64,000 nt of DNA, taken from Chrysoperla carnea (Eukaryota > Arthropoda > Insecta > Neuroptera > Chrysopidae). The notes under the pieces are model-generated. The model made no database searches. It saw only the letters and a program-made list of their open reading frames with translations, and was not told where the DNA came from. This document shows, piece by piece, positions 47,901-61,000 of this stretch. The DNA lies in the NCBI RefSeq assembly GCF_905475395.1, contig NC_058340.1, positions 58,506,181-58,570,180 on the forward strand, written 5' to 3'. Positions within the stretch are counted from its first letter, which is position 1. Each line of letters opens with the position of its first letter. Both the position numbers and the translations under genes were made by a program.

Positions 47901-49129
47901 ACGATAAATTATAAAAAATTAAATAATTTTGGAAAAGAACACTTACAAGTATGGAACACGAAGCTGAATACATTGAGGCAAAAACGAATTTAAGATCACT
48001 GTTTAAGAATAAATTTTTAACGATGGGAATATTTTGACAACTTCAATTTTAAATTAAATTTTGCAAATTCTACGTATAAACATGTTATCTGTTATCAAAA
48101 TTAACCAGTCATCGTAATTAAAATTTTTATTTGCTAATTTGAAACATTTATAAACAAATAATTAATAACATTTATTTTGCATATATTACATTAAAATTAT
48201 TATTGTTGATGTAAGTAAAAACAGTTATCTTTAGTTCATTTTTGCGTCAACATATTCATCTTAGCGTCCCATGTATGCGCGCTCCGTTTCCCTTATAATC
48301 GGTTCTACTTCTAAATAGTCCACATTTCTAAACGACCATTAACATTCCTGTAGAACTTTTTTCAATTTGTGCAATGCACAGGGTAGTATTTTCGATTCGG
48401 TACATTCGATGTCAAAAGTGAATAATTGAATGAGTTTCCCATATGTAAACAACTTAAGTAGACACCTTAATATGTAATAAAATTGCCTATAAAGAAAAAG
48501 AAAGTAAATTATCACTTATATATTATTTCTTTAGCCAAGAACACCGCACTGCGATATTCCTCACTTAAGGTATTTTTTCTTAATGGGGTTTTGCTCTTGA
48601 TGATAACTCACTAAACAAGTTTCTCCACACTATCTTGAACATCCTGTAATATTAGTTTATATCATAGCAGCTTTACACTAGAACTCATATTTTTTTACGC
48701 AAGCATAATAATATTATTTATTACGTACGTACATTATCAATTTAATAGATCTTCTCTCCAACGAACTGAACATTACAATGACGAATGAAACGACAGACAA
48801 ACAGACAGCATTATTTAAATATTATATCGTTGTTATAACTTTCAATGATTTTTTATTTTATTTTATGTATTGAAGGCATTATTATTAAGTGTTAACTGTG
48901 TTCAACAAAAGTGCAAAAATTATTTAGCATTCATAAACTATTATTTAATAAATACTAATTAATTATTAGATATGTACTTTAAATATTCAGCTATTAATTA
49001 ATTTATTTTTAATTATTAATGTATAGTGACATTTAGTGTGGATGATACGAAATAAAACAATATGTGAATTGTTAAAAAAAAATTAGTGTTTTTTGTATTT
49101 AAATTATATTATTAATTAATTTTATCAAA

Positions 49130-52100
49130 ATGCCGTTAAAAGAACCAATAATGAAAGCAACAATTGCTGCACACTCATCATTCAGTTCCACAGAATCATC
49201 ATTATCAAAGCCTGAACATTTAGCGGAAACAGAAATCATGAATACAAATAGTTTTGCAAAATTAAAATTTGGTGAAAAAGTTGTGTTTTTACGTAATTAT
49301 ATAACTGTTGAGCCAATGTTAGCGTGTTATATAATGCCGAGTGTGTTATCTGGATTAGCTGTACAAAATATGAATTTACAAAAAGCGTGTCGAGTTAATT
49401 TAGGATATAGCGATGAAGTAAGTTAATTCATTTATTAGGGATCTGGAGCTTGCAACGCGTTATAAACGTTTTTGACCCGTAGGTCGATGTTTCAAAAAGT
49501 TATTCGTTATTGTCTCTCTGTGATCCTCATTTAAAAAGCTTTATACTTCGTAAATAATTTCTGTAAAATATTTTGTATGAAAAATTGGATAAATAGCGAG
49601 TTCATAGAAAGACAACGTTTTTCTTTTTCTCTTAATATAAAAAAACAGTCTTTCTTATTTCGATTTTTTGGCTGATGTGAAAAATTTCGTTTGGCGAATA
49701 AAGCCGCGATACTTTGGTAAATCTCTTCTTTTTGGAAACCGCTGCAGAGCATTGCAGGTGATGAACAATGAACAAAACTCATATGTTAGAAACACTAAAA
49801 AATCAACAACTGTTAAATAAATAAAGTTATATTCTTTTGTAACCAATTAAAAATGAATTAAGTATAGAAGAAAACCAATGACTATTTTCAGTATTGTCAA
49901 AATTTACAAAATTTGGATTTTCGTCAAGGAGAAAAAATCAAAATGAAATTTTAAAATAAATATTTTACTTTGAGGTAAACTTGTTATCGATGTATTTTCT
50001 CACGGAAACTGAATTGCAACATTTTAATCGTATCTATGCGTAGAAAAATAAGCGTTCAAATTGGCGATGTTAGCGAAACATAAAATTGTTTGAAAAATGA
50101 AAATTTACAATATTATACTGAACAAAATTTTACAGTAAATAATAAAACATTTCTTCATCGGCATAAAATTATAATTTTTTCAAATTCTTTTGATATATAA
50201 AAGTGGTTTTAATGTTTAAAACTTTCTGTTATGAAAATATTGTAGTTCGCATTTAGTTAAATGATCAATACATACTTGAAACTTCGTGAGTAGCTTACTT
50301 TTGACGAGTCTATCAAACTTTCTCTCTATACGACATTTCAATGAGCATGATAACGTCACATTAAAGCTACCGATCTGAAAAAACGCAGCAGAGTATTTAT
50401 CGGACACTATGACCACCTGATAACATTAATAATTATGAAACAATTCAGCAAAAGTAATTTTTTTAGATAGATTTGGAATCGCTAAGAAAAGAATTTTGGA
50501 AAATGATTGAAGTTTAGTGATGAGCACCAATACCAAATCTTGGCTAATTTATCTGTCTTTATCTTACATACTTAGGCTTTAACTTTGCTATAGGTCTTAC
50601 CCATTGATCTTATATGGTCGGAGTACAATCGTAGACGTTCCGCAGATATCATATCACTTCCAAGGGCCTCTGTTAGCAAAGTTGTTGCGGTTATTACAGG
50701 ACACTGGTTGGGCGGCAGGCATGCTGAACGCCTGGGTCTGGTAGTGTATCACGACTACTGCAGGATCTGTCACAGTGGTGAGGAGCAGTAGACGTCTCAT
50801 CTTCTCTGTCACTGCCCAGGTCTTGCCATGAGAAGATGGAATTACTTGAGCCAGCCTCTCTTCGACGATTTCTCCGACCTAAAGTCCGTCGACGTCAAAG
50901 CTCTCCTCCTGTTCTGAAACAGCTCCAAATGGTTCATGGAGTAGTGGCCGAGAAATGGTCAACGCTGTTTTCGGTATCACAATGGAACCTATGGTCTAAG
51001 TGTGTCCCACTCCAACCTAACTTAACCTACCTATTGATCTTGGCCCTGTTGTAATGTAACTGTTTATGTTTAACATACTTAGTGTTGTGCTTTGATCTTA
51101 CTCTTACACGTATGAAAGACCAAACAAGACTTGCAGGACCAAGACCAAGATCAATGAGTAAAAGACAAAAATTCTAAGCCCAATACACTAAATTCGTTAA
51201 ACAAAGATAGTCAAATACAGTCTTGGTCAAATTGGAGTTTGGGGCTTTTAAACTATGACGACAATATATTTTATACCTTTTATATATATCATACCTAGAT
51301 AAACTGTGGAAAACTATTTTTAGAGTAGGAAATAATATCTGTTTAATTTCACAATCAGTTTCGATATGTATGTAATTTAATTCTCCAAATGTAGTAAAGT
51401 TTTATTTCAAAAACTAAATCCCCACATCGGAAAAAAATCATTGTAATTTATACACAATGGGAGACTCATTAATTTTTAGTTTTACAGGATCTGTATTACG
51501 GCTTCCCCCTTACGAACATTAATTGCAAATTAAACGAGACAAGACATTTCTGTTTCATGTGTGATAGTATTGTTATATATGTTACATTGAACTTTTTGGT
51601 AAACGGAATCAAATAAATTTGGAAAATTATAAATATTTTTTTGAAATTTAGAAATATTTTTATTAAAATATTAATAATTATTATATGTATATTCGACTAA
51701 TATATGTCGAACATATACTATTATGGCTAATCAATAAGTGTTCTAAATAAGGCCATATAAGATTAGTTCTAATGTTTTGTACATTTTTATTCTGATTATT
51801 TTGACTTTATAATCTTTCGCCATAGCTCAATCTTGGTCTCGCAGAATTAATAAATTAATTTGTTAATTTTGCAAAACGAGCTTTTAGCTATAATAGATTA
51901 AAATGGATCACATACATCTTGATGAATTGTGAGTAAAAAAAATAAGAAGTTTGAGGAGAAAGCTGAACAGAAGTAACCCCGAAAACACGAAAGCAAATTC
52001 AGATGCACATAAATACTAGCTTATATGGTTGTTTGTTTCGGAATTAGCATAAGTTTTTTTCTGGTGTTAATAAAGAGAAAGAAAAAAAAAGCTAACCGAC

Positions 52101-55100
52101 TAAAATGTTTACTCATTTTAGCGATTTAAATCTTGGTTCGACCATGATACAGGACAGGAACAAGGAATAGACCTTAATAGACTAGCTTCTTGCCCGAAAA
52201 ATGAGTCAGGTCTATAACTTGGGCACCACTCGCATCAATTTCTAAAATCTCTCCAAAAAACATTTCTGGTCTAATCCGATACTTCGAAAATTTTGTTCTT
52301 AAAGCTGATTTATGCCAATGCAAAACTGAAAATACTTGATAAATCGCTTATGGGTTAGTTATTTAAGTAAAATTTAAAACTGTTTCGAAAAGGTCCTAGA
52401 ATTTCATATACATAGATTTTTGCTTAATAGCCTTGCCTTAAAATATGTAAAAATCCTGATCCTATTTATTAGTTTTGTTTTAGTCTAAATTTTTTGCCGG
52501 TAAATATTTTGTTAATTGCTACATTTCTTAATTCGTTACTAGTTTCGAATCAAATTTGATTCTTCTTCAGACAATCTTGAAAATTGATTTTTTATATAAA
52601 ATAATTATGGTCCATCTCATTCAAATTAGTCCAATATACCTGCTAAAAATTTTATGTATGAATAATGATTGATATTAATTACAATTTCCAGATTTGTTCA
52701 GCGTTGGTGGAAAGGAAGACTACAAATTTTTCACAAGAGGAAATTGAAGTACAAACATTAGTAGCAGGCATGACTGTATGGAAAACAGCATTACAAAGCT
52801 CTATACCTGCATTTTTAATAATGTTTTTGGGTGCGTGGAGTGATCGACGTGGTCGTCGAAAACCGTGTATGCTTTTACCAATAATTGGTGAATTTTTAAC
52901 AACAATGGGACTTATTCTTTGTACATATTATTTTATGGAATGGCCAATGGAAGTTGCCGGTGTTATAGAAGCAATATTTCCAGCATTAACTGGCGGTTGG
53001 ATGACAATGTTTATGGCAATCTTCAGTTATATCGCCGATATTACTACGGTTGAAATGCGAACATTTCGTATCGGTGTTGTTAATATTTTCGTATCGCTTG
53101 GAATTCCCATTGGAACAGCATTAAGTGGTGTACTTTATAAGCAAATTGGATTTTATGGAATCTTCTCTATATCGGCAATGTTTTATTTAGCGGGATTCTT
53201 TTATGGAGTTGTATACATACAAGAGGCAAATAGTAAAATTGATGAGGATACACCAGGAGGTTGTCAAGATTTTTTTAACCCTCGGCATGTGTTAGAGACC
53301 TTTCGAATTATTACTCGAAAACGTGATGGGAATACTCGAACGTTAATTGTCTTATTAATGTTAGTATTTAGTGTCATTGTTGGTCCTTTATATGGTATGT
53401 TTTCTTACAATATTTCTTTATTGTATATCTAATTCGGGATTATTCTATGTTTATAGGTGAAACTGCAGTTATGTACTTGTATGGTCGATATCGTTTTAAT
53501 TGGGATGAAGTTGATTTTAGCATGTTTGCGACTTACTGTGTTGTTATAAATCTCGTTGGTAAGTTATTATATTCTAATTTTTCCATTAGTAAATATTCGA
53601 TAACGTAAGTAGTATAGCGATTTCGAAAATTTTATTGATGAATATGTTTGTGTTGCCATGTAGATATTGACCAAGAAATTGCTTCCATTCAGTTAAAGGG
53701 CCTAATACTTCTTTCGAAAACGGTTCAATTTTGCAAAAAAATCTAGTGTTTCGCAAAGTACGAGGCGAGGCGAGGTTTTGATATCACCTCGTTCTCGGCA
53801 AAAATTATTGCAGTACTTTGATATACGTTCCAAAAAACTTCAGGAATAGAAATCAGTAAATAGATCTCGTTCTTCACATGTTGCATACTCGGTAAAACCC
53901 TACTTTTTTTTATTCATTTTTAAGGAATTATTTTTAAACTAAATTTTTTAAACGAATTACGTTTTATTAATTATGCTTTATAATATTGTCTAATTAATTA
54001 ATCATGTGTTATATCCGTGTATACATTATTGCTAATAGTTTAATTGAATAATTTATTATTATTAATAAAATATTTATTGTTCAATTTGCAAACAGTGGCG
54101 TGGAACTAAAGTGTTAAAGATATGAATGAGCTTTCTATCAAATATATTAAATAAAGAAAGTATTTTAGAAAAACGAACTAAAACTTCATTGATGCAGTTT
54201 TATTTGTTGATCAATCAGCTATAAATGTCGAAGTAAGCTATTTCTAATAAAACTTTTAGTTTATGTTGAGAAATTTTTTAACTCTACACTGTAAAAATTT
54301 TCTATTGCTTGTATTACAAAAATAAGTACTGGAATGGCACAAATTTGAAAAAGTAGTTTTAGGATAAACAACTTTTTATTATATCATGAAAGTCTCATTT
54401 AAATATCTGCAATTCGGAAAATTTTTCGAATTTTCAATGTATATTTTATAATTTTTAAACTTTTATAGACGGAATTATAAAAATATCGAATATAAATACT
54501 CAAGAAAATCTAAACAAGGAAGGGAAAATGCCACATCACTTATCCACTAAACCTGAGTAGTGGTCCTAAATACATTGTACAATTTTCCTGATGCTATAAT
54601 AACGCCACTGTCCTCAAATCAATTTCTAAAGGTTATCTAGTAAAAAAATATAATGTACGTCATTATCGTAACTTCTGATTTTTTTGTAAAAATAAAATTT
54701 GTTAAAAATATTTACTTCAGAATACATTTTTAGAATAATTATTGCTATTTATAGATTATTAAAAGTATAAATAAACTTTTTTATATATAAAAAATTAATT
54801 TTAATAATAAATTATTGATTGATTTGGAACGTCTGTATAAAATAATCTACAATAATGTCATTTATTAAATTATACGCACTTATTCTTCGAAATAATATCC
54901 AATTTATATATAAATTTTTGGACTATAGTAACTATGTGACCTTATTTAATTGATTTCAGGGGTGAAAATAATAAATAAATATTTTATTAAACCTTGACAC
55001 TTTTACTTTATCTCTGTCCAAAAATTAATCACCTAAATTTCCAAGTTTTGTTATAGATATAATTATTGAAGAACATTACGCTAACAGATTTGGGTACATT

Positions 55101-58100
55101 TCCATAAAACTTAAAGTTGTTATAATTTAATAAAATCTTTATAATTGTTCTTCATAATTTTAGTCTCAAGTTAGTAACGCTTAGAAATGTTGATGAATGA
55201 GATATATTCATAAAATCGCCAAATTAGTCCATTTCGTGCTCAGGACGTAAAAAGTGAATTTGAGTTCGTAAATGATCAACATACGTAAAGTAGGTCTTGG
55301 GTCTGTAGGATCCATTTTGAAAACCGTAAAAGATAGAACAAAAGTTTAAATATAAAAAATTTTCCTTGTGAAAAAATAAACAACTTTTGCCTGAAACAAT
55401 TTTTCGAGAAACATGCAGTCGAGAATTCGAAAAGTTAGATGATTCACAGAAGTAGTTCCCAGTAAAGATGAGAGCATATCACACCAACCACCATAAAATA
55501 TTTTTCCAATAAAAAAAAAGATATTTCATATACGAGGTTTTATTATATCATTCTTATTGGAAAACTCCTTACAAATTCATAGGCAATTGCCTTAGGATTA
55601 GATACTTTGATATTGTCAATAGCTTGTAAAGCATATCGACCTTTCGAGCGGGTCAGGCGTACGAAATTCATCTTTCGAGCGAGAATTATATATAAATCGA
55701 GCAATAAATAACCAGAATTTTATATAGCGCCTTAAGCAATGAATGGGTTGGCGATGTACTTCCATATGTACAAGCCATTAACATTGTTTATATAAATCGT
55801 GGGTCTTATAATTTCTCAATTCTGATAATTTTTTGTTCAATTTTTTGATGATATAGTCGGGTTGGTCATTTTTAAGCATTTTTATGGCAAATGTTTAAAG
55901 AAATGTATAAAAAATTAGAATTGCAACAATTTTGAAATTTTGCTTCAAGAAGACTTTAATTAACTCGACTTCATAAATAGTCTCCGATTTAACTTATCAA
56001 AAATAATCTCTTTCGTCAAAAATTTGACCTCAGCACCTCACTTCTGCATTTGAATAACTATCAGGAAAACAAATTTTAATAATCTACATATTCTTCATGA
56101 AAACACAGAAAAACAGTCACAGAAAAAAAGCCTGTGAATGGTAAAACATATTAATACGAAAGATAATTTTATAAATGTTAGATTTTTAAAGACTAAAAAA
56201 CAGTGAGAAAAAACGTATTTCAACTGCGATCTAAAGAGAAGAGGAAAGATATTCTTTTATGAACTTTTTTCCAGTCATCAATCTCAACACTAATCATGTA
56301 TGTGACAGAGTAAAACTAATTTTAACATCATTAAATAGGTTTAAAAATGTAAAATAAAAATATGGTTTTATTTCCGTTTATCATACGCATTGTATTATAA
56401 GAACACCTTACATACAAGATTCAACAAATCTCAAATATTTATCTTTTTACTAAACTGTATAAGTTAGAAATTAAGAAGCAATTAATAATAATTAGGAAGT
56501 AATGAACATATTTCATAAATCATTAATTTAACGTTTGTTATATGAACATGTGGTAACAATTTTATGATAAATTTTTAAAGAATGATTACTTTAATTTGTT
56601 AACCATGAAAATTTACTTATTATTTGTTTTCATTTAAATTAAACAAACCTTGCTCACATTAATATGTTTACAATTAGATTATTTTAATTTTTATAGACAT
56701 TAATAACACTAAATACATAATAAGCTTTTCCTGAAAAGGTCGTTTGTGATTTATTTAACAAATTGAATTATTTTAGTTTCTACTGGTTTATATGTCTTAA
56801 TTCTGGATAGATCTCCTTCTAAAGAGACAACAAAATTCTCTATTACTTACTAATTCTTAAGTATAAATACATTTCTCAATTGAAATCAGACTTTTAAAAA
56901 AAATTCAGCAAATAAAACTTATGTAATTTCGTCCAAACCATTAAGGCGTAAGTTTTGTTACTTCCTTTATTCTCGGGATACTCGAGGGTAGTTTTTTAAA
57001 TCTGAATTGTAAGTTTACTATATAGGCATTATGCTTCTTTCTGAATCTTTATGCCAAATTATGGATACATAAGTTTTTAAGATCTTGCTGATATTATTTT
57101 TTTTACTATTGTTAATCTTAAAATATTTGTCGAAGATGGCGGTTAGGTAAAAAATTTACAAGATCTGACTTGAAACCAAACCTCCATGTAGCTCTTTTTA
57201 TGCAATTTTTCTCGATATCTCATATCTTATTCAAGGTAAAAATTACCTTGTAAACTGAGCTTTATTGAAAACAGAAATAAAAATGTTTTCTCTTTATCGA
57301 ATTGACCGCTTAAATATCATGCTAGATTAAATAATTGGCTTTTTGTATCACGGGAATTATTTCAGGCTCTGTTTACTCTTTTTTGCCACATTCGACTATA
57401 TTATTATACTTATAGCTACAATTACTAAATCCCATTTTTTGTTTTTCAGGTACACTAATATCGATAACAGTGTTCAGTCGTTGGTTAAAATTAGATGATA
57501 CAATTATTGGAATTATGGCGTGTTTGAGCAAAGTTGCTGCTAGTTTTATATACGCTTTTAGTAAGACTCCAACATTATTTTATATCGGTGAGTATGTCTA
57601 TTATAAAAAACAATTGCCTATTCACTTACATCTATGGACGAAAATAATCCCATTTGATCTCTTCGAATTCTTAAAATGCCATTTGGTTTACGGAACGCGG
57701 CACAGACATTTCCACTATTCATGACTGAATTATAGGTCTTCTTTTATCTCGACTCTCTTTTACGAGTGGCAAGTAGAAACAGCCTTACGACTTATTGCCC
57801 ATCTTCAAAATACTTGGGTTTTTTTGATAATTTCTTAATACATCCCTGACTTATTCCTTTATTACCCTACTACTAACATTAACTTTAACAAACGATTCAA
57901 TCAATTCAAAATTTCACCTGATTTAGTTAATCTGTGCAACTTTTGCACATAGCTTAGGCACTGTTAAATAACGAATGCATTAAACCACGCATCATCCTAC
58001 TTTATATTTTACTATCCCTTTCAACGTCAACTGTTCAACACAGTACATATAAGCATAAAAATTAATCAACCAAGCGAGTTTCTATTTATATGTATATAAC

Positions 58101-60784
58101 TACTAGCTGTGAACTACCCGCTTCGCTGGGCAACTTCAATTTTAAATACAAAGGTTTTTGTGTTAAAACCTTCACTTCATATGCCGACATTATTTATCCT
58201 CCTTTTGTTCACAATTTCGTCGATTTTATTATTTTGGTGCGGAATCCTAATTCGAGGGCAAAAACCCTGGCTGTACCCTGATACACCTCGCTGTGGGTCA
58301 TTATGGCTGCATAGAAATGGATGAATAGTATCTAGTAAATTTTATAAACCCCCCACTAAAAGAGTTCACAACTTTTAAACGGCTGAACTGACTACCATGT
58401 AACTTAAACTTGGGTATATTTGAAAATATTAGATCGTTCATTCCCACCTTCACCCCTCCTCCACACTCCTTGCGTCGGGTTTAGCCCCAAGGTTAAAAAT
58501 ATATAAAAACAATCTTTGAAGCTGGTTGTATTTCGCGTCAAAATTTAAACCCCTTACAGCTCTCTTTTCGTATTAAAAAACTACTCTATGTCCCTTCTCA
58601 GGCTCTAGACTATTTCCTGCCAAATTACATTTGAATGGATTCACTAGTTTAGGCGTGATTGCGTAACATATATACATACATACATAAAACCATACAGGCA
58701 GGCAGAATTACTTTCGCATTTATAAGTAAGGATTATACTTAAATCGGGGACTTACAATCTTAAATGTAATATAATATGACAAATTTTTTTGTATTATGAC
58801 ATAATTAAAAAGTTTAAAGAGGAAACTGAATTATTTATTACGCCTTAACTTATTAACAAATAATTTATATCAGTTGTTTGTTTTAAGTAAGGGCAGTAAT
58901 AGTATTGCTCAAATATTATTGAAATAAATTAAATATTCATTATTATTTAAATGTGGGGAATGACTAACATTAATTATATCCCACACTGTGAGACATACAA
59001 AGTATATAAATCGGAAGTTTGTATGCATACTCTTTAACGAAGTCCTTTATTGAAAGATTGGTTTTTATTCATTTTTAAATAACTTTGATTAAGTTGATGG
59101 TTATGGTAAACTTCATTGTCTACTTTTAAGCCTCGTATCCTCAGTTTCGATAAATCCCTTCAGTTTCAAAATTTCCAGAATAGAAGTAACGAAGTTGATG
59201 TTTAATGTACCATTTTTATAGTCCTGTTAGCTTATAATTTAATAATTCAGCTTGGTATTGCGGTCTCCTGTGATTACAACCAGTAGTTATGCATCTCGGA
59301 ATTTTCTTATGATTCAACAACGTTCACTTAATTTTAGTAGTATGACTCAATAATCTCGGTTTCGATTTATCTTCTGCTGTTTTTTCAGTTAAATTTCCTC
59401 GATATACTATCATTTAATTAGTTTGTTCAGGGACAGCACTAAATCTACCCACTCTTTCCGAACTTCTTTATGTGGACGGAGCTTAGATGAGTAAATAATG
59501 GCACCTCCGTATGATCTGTCACGATAGTTTACAAGAGTGAGTTAATGCAATTTTTAAATGACAAGCAACTTTGAGTAAACTGTTACACGTAGTTCTCACA
59601 CGAGATTATTTCTTCATTATAAAGTTATTTTGCCAGTTAGGATTTGAAGGTTAAAACTCTGGCACTTTTCAATGTGATTCTGATTATTTTGATTATAAAA
59701 TGTATGTTATATTTTTTTCCAGCTCCTTTAGTGGATATAATCAGCGGAACGGGTGTCATTGCCATGCGATCAATTACAACGAAAATTGTTGCTTCGAACG
59801 AACAAGGAAAAATTCATTCTTTATTTGGAGTATGTGAAGCTATTGTTCCACTTATTTACAGTCCAATGTACAGTGTTTTATATGTGAATACACTTAAAAC
59901 TTTACCGGGTGCTTTCTTTTTATTGGGTGCAGCTATGACATTACCTGCAGTTGGTATATTTGCGTAAGTATTGTGATAACACAGAATATCGGCTTACTTA
60001 TACTCTATTATGTTCTAACTCATTTAAAAAAGAATACAAGTTATCCCATATTTGTTAATAACGAGTTGGGTAAATAATCACAAGAACATGTGAGATAATC
60101 TATACGATCTTTTACTAGATAGAAATGGGAAGAAAATCGGGTGCGTTCGAAACGTGTTTAAATAAAAAAAGTAAAACGAGAAGAAAGTGAACCCGATGAA
60201 ACATCCTCTTTTCTGCCGTTTCCCAAATCCTTGTTATGAAAATATTCGGACTTTTCCTGTTTCGTAACCATTTTGCTATACTTTAACATTTAATTTACAA
60301 ATGATTTAAGTAGTGGTAGCTGGGATTTACACAGTCCTCCTTTAAACATCCCAATTGTCTAAGTTTAGTTTTTTTAGCGCTCCAAACAGTCACTTCAGCG
60401 ATGATGCAGCCGCATTCACGAATTAAATTTATTGATTGACATCAATACTCAAGTAGAGCTTATCTATGAAGTCGTTTTTGTAGAAATAAAGTGTACTGTC
60501 TACACCTGCTTAAAATTTGAGTTCGGGATGAAATACTAATAATAAATGAGGTGAAATACTATTGGCTACGTTGAATAACCGCGAAATAACCATTGACATG
60601 TAGTTTATCGATGTGATCCTGTAAAAAAACTAAAACTGATGTTAAGAATATTTAATTAATTGATTTAACCTTTTCTAGGTGGATGTATATTTTACAAAAA
60701 CGAGACCGAATAAACAGTGAAAATCCAGTAAAAGGTCCAGACATATTTAAGTATACAATACCAGTTAATGAAATTGTCCCCTAA
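49130..60784 (+). CDS. SLC46-like major-facilitator transporter, 6 exons
   Basis: Exons: 49130-49417, 52692-53394, 53457-53558, 57450-57587, 59723-59963, 60679-60784 (TAA), giving 525 residues with matching phases. It begins MPLKEP after AAA, a good context. The first membrane segment follows RNYITVEPML, then QKACRVNLGYSDE, a phrase typical of SLC46 proteins. Exon 2 holds GAWSDRRGRRKP, the MFS loop 2-3 motif, followed by several membrane segments. The later exons complete the second half (WDEVDFSMFATYCVV, GVIAMRSITTKIV, GKIHSLFGVCEAIVPLI). SLC46A1 in vertebrates is the proton-coupled folate transporter; other members move different small molecules, so the substrate here is unknown. The length is ordinary for the family. 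Introns 1 (3.3 kb), 3 (3.9 kb) and 4 (2.1 kb) carry repeats; intron 2 is only 62 bp. Confidence 0.9.
50585..51050 (+). mobile_element. Non-LTR retrotransposon fragment (3' end of ORF2)
   Basis: Lies in intron 1 of the transporter, and its GC-richer base content differs from the surroundings. One frame, starting near 50669, reads VITGHWLGGRHAERLGL, then CRICHSGEEQ, a stop, and TSHLLCHCPGLAMRRW. This is the C-terminal cysteine-rich tail after the RNase H region of I, Jockey or R1-type elements. In-frame stops show it is dead. It ends near CTAACTTAACCTACC. The 5' part is absent. Confidence 0.75.
55168..55385 (-). repeat. Dispersed repeat family 1, copy 4 (reversed)
   Basis: In intron 3 of the transporter. 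On the plus strand it reads GTCTCAAGTTAGTAACGCTT, ATAAAATCGCCAAATTAGTC, CAGGACGTAAAAAGTGAATT and AGATAGAACAAAAGTTTAAA, the reverse complement of 8270-7980 without the tetranucleotide run. Confidence 0.7.
58103..58733 (+). repeat. Repeat element in intron 4 of the transporter
   Basis: Starts CTAGCTGTGAACTACCCGCT, TCGCTGGGCAAC and ends GGCGTGATTGCGTAACATAT, a CATACATACATA run, ACTTTCGCATTTATAAGTAA. The start is shared with the element at 35270-35730. The tail type is common among insect non-LTR retrotransposon or SINE ends. Two short open frames inside carry no recognised protein. Confidence 0.6.
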
Positions 60785-61000
60785 TTTTCAACAAAGTATT
60801 ATTTTATTTTTAAATATTTAATTTTTATTTACAAAAAACAAAAACAAAATGTAAAGCAAATAAATAAAAAAAATTCATTTAAAAAATGTTCAACAATATT
60901 TTTTTCCTAACTTGACTACATTATTACTGAAAATAATCATATTTTGTGGAAAAATAAGGCCAGCCGCAGGTACACACATGTAGTAAAAAATTTAAAAGTT

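Larger units (their letters stand above)
43267..49129. other. Gene-poor spacer between receptor D and the transporter
   Basis: Nearly 6 kb with no gene I can support. It contains the upstream region of receptor D, a hAT-like end near 44494, a remnant near 45090 resembling the tail of the LINE fragment at 50585 (GGCCTAAGTGTGTC), a degenerate 200-bp duplication (47290-47600) and a copy of dispersed repeat family 1 (47690-47900). Confidence 0.55.

Noticed and set aside
57588-57724. Extension of transporter exon 4 beyond 57587 in the same frame
   Set aside because: The GTGAGT donor at 57588 and the phase match with 59723 show that the coding ends there; the extension lacks membrane-like content.
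58090-58324. Two overlapping open frames in intron 4 of the transporter
   Set aside because: They fall inside a dispersed repeat whose start recurs at 35270-35730, so they are not host genes.
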